Under the pieces are notes generated by a model. The model did no database searches. It was not told the origin of the DNA and saw only the letters and a program-made list of their open reading frames with translations. DNA of 64,000 nt, from contig JAIQDT010000677.1 of the NCBI GenBank assembly GCA_021521415.1, positions 496,001 through 560,000 of the forward strand, read 5' to 3'. Of this stretch, positions 11,461-21,200 are shown piece after piece. Source of the DNA: Bidens hawaiensis. Its lineage: Eukaryota > Streptophyta > Magnoliopsida > Asterales > Asteraceae. The position numbers were made by a program, and so were the translations under genes. Every line of letters starts with the position of its first letter. Positions within the stretch are counted from its first letter, which is position 1.

Positions 11461-11931
11461 GATATTGGTTTTTAATACTCTTAACTTTCACCAATTGGTT
11501 GATATCACTCCCAACTTCCGATTTGTTGCCCACCACTCCCAACTTTCACTCTATTTGTTTCTAACACTCCCGAACTTAACGAACCCTAACTCCGTTAGTT
11601 TTTTTGCTGACATGGTATTGTTCTTAGTGACATGGCACTTTTCTTGCTGATGTGGCAAATTATAATAAAATAATAATAAAAACTAACAATAATAATAATA
11701 AGAATAATAATCTCATCTTCACCTTCATTTTCTCTTTCTCCCCATCGTCTCCCTCGCCCCAACCACCACCCTCAATACACACTGTGTGCCACCACCGTCT
11801 GGCCGACAAGTTACCCCACATACCGCCACTGTCGTATAACTCCTCACTGACACCGCACCACCGTACACCTCACGTTTTTGCTTGTTGAATCAGTGCTCAA
11901 TCGATGTTCAAGGAGACAAGATTTGAAACTT
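11461..11931 (+). repeat. Left terminal inverted repeat of the Pack-MULE-like element
   Basis: This runs from the terminus to ACAAGATTTGAAACTT. Its inner half is C-rich with CCACCACC phrases. It includes a run of AAT triplets at about 11661-11710, matched on the other side by the TTA-triplet run at 17215-17267. Confidence 0.85.
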
Positions 11932-12182
11932 GAAGGCCGATTATGCAGTCCCCATCTCCCATCGGACTTCAAAACTCAAACAGAAGCTTAATACTTGTTC
12001 AACCAGTGCTTCGTGCCTAATTGTCTCCTGGTTGAACTCCAGCTTCAATAACTGCTTGATTAGGCTTTTGTTGTATAATTCTGGTGGGGTTTATTTGGAT
12101 ACTGATGTTATGGTGCTGAGAAGCTTCTCAAAGTTGAAGAATTCAATTGGAACATTAACATTAGATTTGGATACCAAGAATT

Positions 12183-12525
12183 TGATGAAGAATGATTCAA
12201 GTATGTTATAAGGAACTCATCATGCAACGTGGGTCTTCATGCAACATGGGTTGTTGGTCACATGCACGTGGTTATTGACCATGTGGGTGCTTAGTCAATT
12301 TCTGTTTCTTATTCAAATAAATGTAAACGGCTAGATTGTTAGCTTTACCTAGTCTTTAGCTTTGTTTCCTGTTTTATCGTACCTGCTCTTATTATTTAAA
12401 TAAGTTGCATCTGACGTTGTAATCATCACAAAAAAAACAATTTCTTCAATCAAAGAAGAGTTCCTTTTTTCTTATTCAGTTCATTTGCTTGATTTAGTTG
12501 CTTTGATCTTTCTCTAATACTAACA
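12183..12525 (+). repeat. 5' LTR of the copia element
   Basis: It starts TGATGAAG and ends CTAACA (TG...CA). A TATTTAAATA box lies near 12391-12400. It repeats TCATGCAAC at 12219-12227 and 12238-12246. Confidence 0.82.
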
Positions 12526-12529
12526 TTTG

Positions 12530-12541
12530 TGGTATCAGAGC
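12530..12541 (+). other. Primer-binding site, initiator tRNA-Met
   Basis: TGGTATCAGAGC is the standard plant site complementary to the 3' end of initiator methionine tRNA, 4 bases after the LTR. Confidence 0.9.
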
Positions 12542-12609
12542 TAGGTTAAGCTCCTTCTCTCCCATTCATAATCAATTTCTTAGCCTCTTGCCATAACACT
12601 ACTTTCACC

Positions 12610-15600
12610 ATGACTGAAAACAACATTGCTGTTAACCAGTCTGCTCCGATCATTCAAGCGTTCAAAGGAGAAGGCTACGAACACTGGAGCTTTCGTATGA
12701 AGACCATCCTCCGAGCACGAGAACTATGGGATGTTGTGTACCTAGGAATCACCGCTGTTTGAGATGGTGCCGAAAACAACCGTGAAGCCATAAAAAGGGA
12801 TGCACAGGCAATGACTATCATTCAACAAGGTGTTCATGATAGTCTTTTCTCTCGCATTGTTGTGGCTGCTTCAGCCAAGCAAACTTGGGAAATTCTACAA
12901 GTTGAATTCCAAGGGGATTCTCAAGTGCAATCCGTCAAACTCCAGGGGCTTCGTCGTGCCTTCGAGAACCTAACCATGAAGGATGAAGAGTCAGTCGGTG
13001 ACTACTTTTCACGAGTAATGAATAATGTCGGGCAGGAAAGGTCGTATGGAGAAGAACTGAGTGACCAGAAGATCGTCAAAAAAAATACTTATGAGTCTAT
13101 CTCCTAAGTTCGATTATGTCATACCTTCAATCGAAGTGGTGTACGATCTATCTGAGGTTACTCCGGTAAAATTGATGGGGTTGCTTCAGTCCCAGGAAGA
13201 AAGAATCGACAGCAGGTCCAAGCCAGAAAAACCAGACAAGACAATTGAACGTTTAGATGAACAAGCCTTGCAAGTAATGCAAGAAATGACCAAACCCTTT
13301 TTGGTATCACCACGTGGGGGAGGTCGTGGTCGTGGTGGATTTCGAGGTAGAGTCCGAGGAAGGAACATGGTTGATAGAAGCAAAGTCCCCCAGTGCCATG
13401 TGTGTAAAAAAACTGGTCACTTTAAAAAAGATTGCTGGTACAACAACGAGCCACAAGTAAATGTTGTTGAACATGGAGGCGAGATGATCAACATCTGCTG
13501 GTTGTCAATATCGGTGAATTGGGTAACACCAATAATGTATGGTTTATAGATTCCGGATGCTCTAACCATATGATAGGTTCTAAAGAAAACTTCATTGAAT
13601 TGAACGAAGCATTCAAGCTAAGCGTCCGGTTGGGTGATAATAAACCTCTCGCGGTTGAAGGAAAAGGGACCTTGAAGTGGGATATTAGTGATGATGAGTT
13701 TAAAATCCTGGAAAATGTGTACTATGCACCAAAGCTTGAGTACAACTTACTTAGCGTTGGTCAACTTATGAAGTCCGGCTACTCCTTATCTTTTGACAAC
13801 GACATGTGCACCATTCGAAGTAAAACAACCAAAAGAAAACTTATTGAAGCTCCTGTTGCCCCCAACAACATGTTTGCAGTAGATACAAGATGCATGCTTA
13901 CTGTTCAAAGCACACCTCGTAACCAAAATGATGAAGAAGTATACAAATGGCACTGCAGGCTGGGCCATCTTCATTTTGGTGGACTTAAGCAGTTGCATAC
14001 TCATAGTATGGTTCGCGGTTTGCCCAAGATTAACAATCCAGTGACGTGTGAAGCATGGATAGCTAGCAAACAAACGAGGTACTCATTTAGGTCAACAGGA
14101 ACTCGTGCCAAAGGAAAGCTTGACCTCATCCATACCGATCTATGCGGTCCCATGCAGGTTCCAAGTCTTGGTAAAAGTCTCTACTACTTGTTATTTATTG
14201 ATGACCTAACACGTATGTGTTGGGTTACTTTGTGACTAACAAAAATGAAGCCTTTGTGAAGTTCAAATTGTTTGAAGCAATGGTTGAGAAAGAAAGTAAC
14301 AGGACCATCAAGGCTTTACGATCTGACAGGGGGGGGGGCGAGTTTTGTTCATAAGAATTTAATTCATTTTGTGAACAAGCTGGAATCAAGAGAGAACTTA
14401 CTGTTGCATACACCCCTCAACACAATGGCGTGGTCGAACGTAAAAATCGAACGGTTATGAACCTGGCTCGAAGTATGTTGAAAGACATAAGCTTGCCCAA
14501 TTTTCTGTGGGCCGAGGCAGTAGCTACAGCAGTTTACACGTTGAATCGGTCTCCTACAAAGGCTCTTTTAAATCAAACTCCATATAAAGCTTGGTATGGT
14601 AAGATTCGTGATGTATCTAATATGAAAATTTTTGGTTGTATTGTGTATGGGCTGGTGCCTGCCCAACTAAGAAGAAAGTTGGATAGTAAATCAGAGAAGG
14701 CAATTTTTATTGAGTACTCTAGTCAAACTAGGGGGTACCGGATGTATAATCCTGAAACAAAAAGATTTTGTGTAAAAAAGGATGTAGTGTTTCTTGAAAA
14801 CACTAGTTGGTCATGGGAAAATGACAAAAAGCATGCAAGTACCACTACTATTGACCTATTTCCTATAAATGATCCTTCACCATTACCCACTGAACATAAT
14901 ACTTCTCATAACACTACACCTACAACTGTTAACCATAGTACCTTACCTGCCACCACTTCTCCCTTGTCACCTAGTGAAAATGACAATACTTTAAACACAC
15001 CAACCTCACCACACCTAAACACTCGACCTACAGAATTTGAACCTGGCCCATCTAAAAGAAGATCTAAAGCTCCATCATGGCTCAAAGATTATACCAGTGG
15101 TGAAGGTTTATCAGATGGAGAAGGAGATTTTTCCTTATGCCAATTTGCCTTAAATGTCACTGACCCAATCACGTTCAAAGAAGCCGCAAAATCTGATGAT
15201 TGGCTTGAGGCAATGCAAACAGAGTTGGAGGCTATTGAACGGAATCACACTTGGGAACTCATGCATCTACCCCTGGCAAAAACTTAGTCGGTGTAAAGTG
15301 GCTTTTCAAAACAAAGCTAGGGGCTGATGGTAAAGTCGCGAAGTATAAGGCACGACTGGTGGCAAAGGGATACTCTCAACAACATGGTGTCGATTACCAA
15401 GAGACCTTTACCCCGGTTGCTCGTTTTGAGACCATCAGAATGATACTTGTAGTTGCAGCTCATATGGGTTGGAACATTCATCAAATGGATGTTAAATCGG
15501 CGTTTCTTAATGGTGATTTATCTGAAGAAATATACGTCCAACAGCCCGAAGGATTTGAAATTCCCGGGGAGGAAGATAAGGTGTATAAACTTAGCCAAAG

Positions 15601-16604
15601 CATTGTATGGTTTGAAGCAGGACCCAAGAGCCTGATATGCTAAGATTGATGGGTATTTCTTCGAACATGGGTATATTCGAAGCCTCAATGAGCCTACACT
15701 TTATGTTAAAAAACATAACACAGGTGATGTTATTTATGTATGTCTCAGCGTTGATGACATCATTTGTACATCCTCCTGTGATAACCTCATTGAAGTATTT
15801 AAGCAAGGTATGAAGATAGCCTTTGAGATGACAGACATGGGATTGCTTAAATACTTCCTGGGTCTTGAGATTGAACAAACCAAGGAAGGGATTTTTTTAG
15901 CTCAAACAAGGTATGCCTCTACCTTGTTAGCTCAGTTTGGGTTGACTAAATGCAAGGATGAAAATACTCCTATGAATGTAAGTGAGAAGTTGATGCTTGA
16001 TGATGGAGCTGCTAAAGTCAATGAGGAACTATATAGAAGCTTGGTTGGAGGGCTCATATACTTGACACATTCAAGGCCCGATTTATCATACCCGGTGAGC
16101 TTAGTTTCAAGATTCATGCAAAGTCCTTCAAAAATACATCTTGGAGCTGCAAGAAGAATTTTAAGGTATGTAGCTTCAACCTTAAACTATGGGATCTGGT
16201 ACAACGGGGGAGGAGAAATCAAACTGGTGGACCACAGTGATAGTGACTGGGCAGGATGTGTTGATGATCGAAAAAGTGTGTCTGCATACACTTTTAGCTT
16301 GAGTAGTGGGGTCATTGCTTGGAGTTCAAAGAAACAAAGTACTGTAGCCTTGTCTAGTACTGAAGCAGAATACATTGCAGCCACTGGTGCTACTTGTCAA
16401 GCCATTTGGCTAAGGAGGATCCCTGAAGACCTAAGTTTTCCTCAAAAAGAACCTACCGTAATCCTGTGCGACAACAAATCAGCTATCAATCTGTCAAAAA
16501 AATCCTGTTCTTCACAGCCGATCCAAGCATATTGAGTTAAAATATCATTTCATTAGGGAGATGGTTTTGCAGAAACAAGTTAGTTTGGACTACTGTAGCA
16601 CTCA
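12610..16604 (+). pseudogene. Copia gag-pol polyprotein, broken
   Basis: Gag starts MTENNIAVNQSAP and has FKGEGYEHWSFRM, followed by a CCHC knuckle, CHVCKKTGHFKKDC (about 13393-13434). Protease has FIDSGCSNHM (near 13543). Integrase has HCRLGHLHFGG, LDLIHTDLCGP, YTPQHNGVVERKNRT. RT has [17 protein letters not shown] and [11 protein letters not shown]; the catalytic box reads SVDD instead of YVDD. RNase H has STEAEYIAA. Damage: an in-frame TGA at 12760-12762, a frameshift at an A8 run (13078-13085), shifts near 13495, 14228, 15278 and 15620, a G10 run at 14329-14338, TAA in place of a lysine codon near 14351, and loss of the end of RNase H. In the integrase zinc site CEAC reads CEAW. Not functional. 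Confidence 0.9.
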
Positions 16605-16896
16605 GTCTTCATGCAACATGGGTTGTTGGTCACATGCACGTGGTTATTGACCATGTGGGTGCTTAGTCAATTTCTGTTTCTTATTCAAATAAATGTAAAC
16701 GGCTAGGTTGTTAGCTTTACCTAATCTTTAGCTTTGTTTCCTGTTTTATCGTACCTGCTCTTATTATTTAAATAAGTTGCATCTGACGTTGTAATCATCA
16801 CAAAAAAACAATTTCTTCAATCAAAGAAGAGTTCCTTTTTTCTTATTCAGTTCATTTGCTTGATTTAATTACTTTGATCTTTCTCTAACACCAACA
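16605..16896 (+). repeat. 3' LTR remnant of the copia element
   Basis: It matches 12233-12525 but lacks the first 50 bp of the LTR, and abuts codons of RNase H directly. The deletion therefore removed the end of pol, the polypurine tract and the LTR start in one event. Confidence 0.85.
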
Positions 16897-17025
16897 GAAT
16901 TGGAATATCTTGAATAATGCAGCCATGGTGTTTGATAAAATACATCCTTTCGTTTACAAGTTTCAAACAGGAAAAGAACGTTCTTTGTTTTGCTAATAAT
17001 CTCACATTCTGTTTCTCAGGTGAAT

Positions 17026-17215
17026 AAGTTTCAAATCTTGTCTTCTTGAACATCAATTAAGCATCGATTGAACAAACAAAAACGTGAGGAGTTGTACGGT
17101 GGTGCCGGAGTCGGTGAGGAGTTATACGACGGTGGCGGTATGTGGGGTAGGTAGTGGCAGAGGGTGGTGGTTGGGGTGAGGGAGACGAATGAGAGAAAGT
17201 GAGGGAGGAGATGAG

Positions 17216-17269
<54 letters not shown>

Positions 17270-17497
17270 AACTGCCACATCAGCAAGAAAAATGCCATGT
17301 CACTAAGAACAATGCCATGTCAGCAAAAAAAACTAACGGAGTTAGGGTTCGTTAAGTTCGGGAGTGCCAGAAACAAATAGAGTGAAAGTTGGGACAGAAA
17401 CAAATAGAGTGAAAGTTGGGACTGGTGGGTAACAAATCGGAAGTTCGGAGTGATATCAACCAACGGGTGAAAGTTGAGAGTATTAAAAACCAATATC
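17026..17497 (-). repeat. Right terminal inverted repeat of the Pack-MULE-like element
   Basis: It is the reverse complement of 11461-11931 with scattered substitutions and a longer ATT-triplet run (17215-17267, about 17 units). A 25-bp segment containing AACAAATAGAGTGAAAG is duplicated in tandem near 17371-17420 in this copy only. Confidence 0.85.
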
Positions 17498-18210
17498 CCT
17501 TAAAAAATATATATATACAAACTTGTTCGATTCCTCTAGTCTCAACTCTCAGGCAAAACATATAAACTCAAACATGTTAATTTAAAATGAGAGACAAAGA
17601 AACGACAACATTAAAAATGACACCAAGTTTAGAAAACAATAATAAGTTGGTAAATATTATTACTTATATGGGGTCACAAATGAATATTAAACAGGTACAC
17701 AATACAATTTTTTTAAAAGACAAACTAACTTGCTCCTATAAACCATCTATATTTTGCATTCTATAGGATTTAAACCTCTAACTTTCTATAGGATTTAAAC
17801 CTATAACTTTAAAATAGAGGGGATACATCTTACCACCATACCAGGTCCCTTAACGAAACAACACCTCATGTCCCTGACAAGAATAATATTCATCTTTAAC
17901 AAATTTTAACAAAGTTAATTTTTGTCTTTAGCTTTATCATTGATTTTGAATCAAATATTTAGCAAATTGCGCTAGCCCTATACTATTAAGTTTTTCAAGA
18001 CCAAACATAAAGAGACTACAACACAATCTTGACATCATTACTTGTGTACAACTAAGCAAACCCCACTAACTTTCTTTCTTTCCTTTTTGGGTTATTTTCA
18101 TTAAAATCTTCTCTACATCCTTGAAAATTTCTTGGTTTATCCTTTACAATAAACCTTAGCCATGACAAACTCAACTGTGGGCTGTTCTATAATTTACAAA
18201 TGTTAAACCT
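17498..18210. other. Intergenic, no gene seen
   Basis: AT-rich spacer between the long-TIR element and the 3' end of the metallopeptidase gene. The phrase CTATAGGATTTAAACCT occurs twice in tandem near 17761-17803. The 3' untranslated region of the minus-strand gene presumably occupies the last few hundred bases. Confidence 0.4.
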
Positions 18211-21200
18211 TCAAAACCAAGACTCCATCTCACCCGAACCCGTGCATGGATCCTTGTCACTGAAAAGCGTTTGGTCCGAGCAATCTAGTGATGCACCGCA
18301 AGCAATATTATACGCCTGGCATGCTAACTTACATACTCTTAATCTGTTGTTACCGTCTTTCTCACACTTTTGTATTGATATCTGTTTCATTCCACAATAT
18401 TAACACGAGTTACAAATTGCAAAAATGAAAAATGTCCCATTTGTACTTTAAGATCAAACAATGACCATCTTACCCTTAGCTTGTGTATCCATATCATGTG
18501 TGGTCATTCTAACCCTAGATCCTAAGGGTAAAATGGTCATTGAATATAAATTTTAGTTTTCAAAACAATTTCTAAGTTCATAAGCAGGAAAAGGTTCTGA
18601 CCACCAAGAAATTAGATTACAAACGGCCAATGCTGCCGTAAACATACCCAAAAATGATGATCTTAACCTTTGTGCTAAAAAATCCATGTCTAGCCGTTGA
18701 TATTTGCAAGGGATAAATTGGTCATTTTTTGTTTTCCCCGAGACACCCGAATGGAAATAACTCATCTTACCCAGCAAAAATGACCATCTTACCCTTTGTG
18801 TTCGATAATCCACTTCTTACTGTTAATATTTCTAAGGGGTAAAATGCTCATCTTTTATTTTGCCCGAGACACCCAAATGGAAGATGTCATCTTAACCAGC
18901 AAAGATGACCATTTTACCCTTTTGGGATAAAAACCCATGCCTTACTGTTAATATATGCAAGGTGTAAAATAGTCAGTTTTGAGTTTTCCAGTGACACCCG
19001 AATGGAAATAACGCATCTCACCCAGCAAAAAATGACCATTTTACCCTTTGTGTTCGATAATCCACTTCTTACCGCTGAAATAAATCAAGGGGTAAAATGA
19101 CCATTTTTTGTTTTCCATGACACCCAAATGGAAATAAAGCATCTTACCCAACATGCAAGTCGTTTGGCAGCTTTATCACAGTTTCTGCCTACGAACATGT
19201 TGAAAATCTTTCTAGCACCACTCGGGTACAAGCGGTTATAATTAGGCATCACCACAACATCCTCCAACTGCCTCAAGATGCTTGACTCACTAGGTGCACA
19301 ATGCTGACCACCAACATCACTTCCTAAAACGCCCTTGCAAATTGAAAGATTATCAAGAACCAATGAACTGTTTCTACACGTGTAGCCAGCATAATCAGAA
19401 CACCGAAATTCACACACCCCATTATCACACACTCCACCATGAAGGCTGCATTGTTCATCACAAACCGCTGCAAAACCATTCATCCAATTAAATTAATGGG
19501 TGTGCACGAAACCAGAATAACCAAACCCAATAAAAACCGACGGTTTGGTTTTAGGTTAAAAAATGATTTTTGGTTGGGTTTCGATTTTGCATCAACCAAA
19601 AACTGAGAAAACCGGACCCAAAAAAAACCAATACAGGTAATTCATAAGAAATTAATATGCGTGTAGCCCAAAAATTTAGATCCTATTGTGTAACAAACAA
19701 CTATCTATTAATTAAAAAAAAGAAAATTTAGGCATAAAGTTTCAGGCCCAAATTCATTATTTTGGACAAAACTGAAACTGAATCAAGCCCATTGTGAAAC
19801 CCATAAAAACCGAACCCGAATTCTTGGTTTCTGGCTTGGTTCAAGCCCAAATAGTAAATTGTGAAAACTGACATCGAACGATTTTTAAAAACCGAAAAAA
19901 CCGCACACCACTACAGTTAATCAAGTGTTTTGAAAAAAAAAAGTACAACTTGCAACCTTAATCTCACCAGTTGAGCAGTCAATCCCGGTGAATCCATTAT
20001 TACATGCACAAATACCATACTTAAGGCACTTTCCATGTCCATTACAATTGCTAGGGCAAGACCCTGAAAATAATACACCAATCAAGAATCTTTAAAGATA
20101 CTATCTTAAACATTTTAGTGTACAAAAAAAAAGAACCTTACTTTTGCTACAATCTCGACCGTCAAACCCAAGAAAGCATACACATTTTCCATCAACACAA
20201 TCACCATTTAAATTGCATGAATTAGGGCAATGTTGGCTCGTAAGAGGAGGCTTCACACCACAAAGTTCATGATATGCTGGACAGATCAGCTCACCTGTGG
20301 TTGCAGACAATATATACACAAAAGCAAAAGTTTGAGAACCGAAAAGAGAATATTGTAAAATTTATTGATGTTTTCTTCAATTTGCTAACAAAATCACCAT
20401 GAAATCCAGGAAACTGAACGGGCCCACCAGCTTCCGGGCACGACTTCCAAATGCCATCAACAGCCACCTGTATAAACAAGATTCAGTTTTTGGAAAATAA
20501 GAATCTACCTAAGTGCGGTTTAATTTCTAAGCTCAAATTTTCAAAAAGTTTTCATTTTGTGTAATCTTCAAAATCAAACCAATTTTGAAGAAAGTCAACA
20601 TGGTCAAGGTTGCCGTCACGCTATATTTTTGACCCATAACCGAGTTTACCTAAATTAAATAAAAGACATTTAGCTTTATGGTTGAAAATAGAGATGGTTA
20701 TCCGTTTTCATTTACAAATCTTATAGGTCAACCCGTTTTCAAGGAAGTCAATATGGTCAAGGTTACCGCCACGTTATCTTTTTTGACCTGGTAACCATGG
20801 TTTACCTAAACTAAAATTTTGAAAGCCGTTTACCTTTTTACGGATGAAAACAAGTTAATTTTTATGCAATTTCTCCTTTATAAGAACAAAGAATTACATG
20901 AACTTTAAGAACACACCTCCAAAGTCATATTGATGCACCTATGTTGGTAACAACCATTTCCTTGTGTCATGGAACCCCTAACAAACCCGCTACGTACTAA
21001 GGAAGAGGCCATACACCTATATAAACAAAATTAAATTAACAATCATTATCATTAAGAAAAAGGTTTTATAATATAAATGCCCTTAAAAAGATTTGTATAT
21101 AAAAATCAACTTTCACCTCGAGTTACTTCCACGAACCTCCCCTAACATTCGGTCAGGCGTCCGAGCACTATTAGTGTCTATACAAGAACCATCAGAATAA

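Larger units (their letters stand above)
12183..16896 (+). mobile_element. Ty1/copia retrotransposon (degenerate, 3' deletion)
   Basis: The left LTR is 12183-12525, the tRNA primer site follows, and the right LTR remnant ends at 16896. The 5-bp duplication GAATT flanks it (12178-12182 and 16897-16901). The order protease, integrase, reverse transcriptase, RNase H is that of copia. The 3' end of pol and the first 50 bp of the right LTR are missing, joined directly near 16604. The compared parts of the two LTRs differ at about six positions over about 290 bp by eye. Confidence 0.9.
11990..16996 (+). pseudogene. Captured alpha-1,4-glycosyltransferase (Gb3 synthase-like) fragment, split by copia
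   Basis: The left part (to 12182) encodes LIRLLLYNSGGVYLDTDVMV followed by LRSFSKLKNSIG, the donor-binding region of plant lactosylceramide 4-alpha-galactosyltransferase-like proteins, including the DxD motif (DTD). The right part (16897-16996) continues NWNILNNAAMVFDKIHPF, which follows directly in that family, then departs and stops. Joining the two across one copy of GAATT keeps the frame (DTK-N-WN). The conserved C-terminal part of the domain is absent, so no active enzyme is expected. The fragment sits entirely between the inverted repeats, so it was carried by the element. Confidence 0.78.
11461..17497. mobile_element. Long-TIR DNA element carrying a captured gene fragment (Pack-MULE-like)
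   Basis: The ends GATATTGGTTTTTAATAC (11461 onward) and its reverse complement (ending 17497) begin inverted repeats of about 471 and 472 bp (11461-11931 and 17026-17497), alignable by eye over nearly their whole length. Flanking TTAAAAAA on both sides is a possible target duplication but is low complexity. Without the copia insert the element is about 1.3 kb and contains only a fragment of a host glycosyltransferase gene. Long TIRs enclosing host gene pieces are the Pack-MULE architecture; I did not recognise a transposase. The superfamily is therefore inferred. Confidence 0.75.

Noticed and set aside
19085..19170. Continuation of the metallopeptidase exon past 19148
   Set aside because: The family's next residues (SIQKC...) are found at 18381 after a normal GT-AG intron; reading on gives a repeat-derived tail and a stop.
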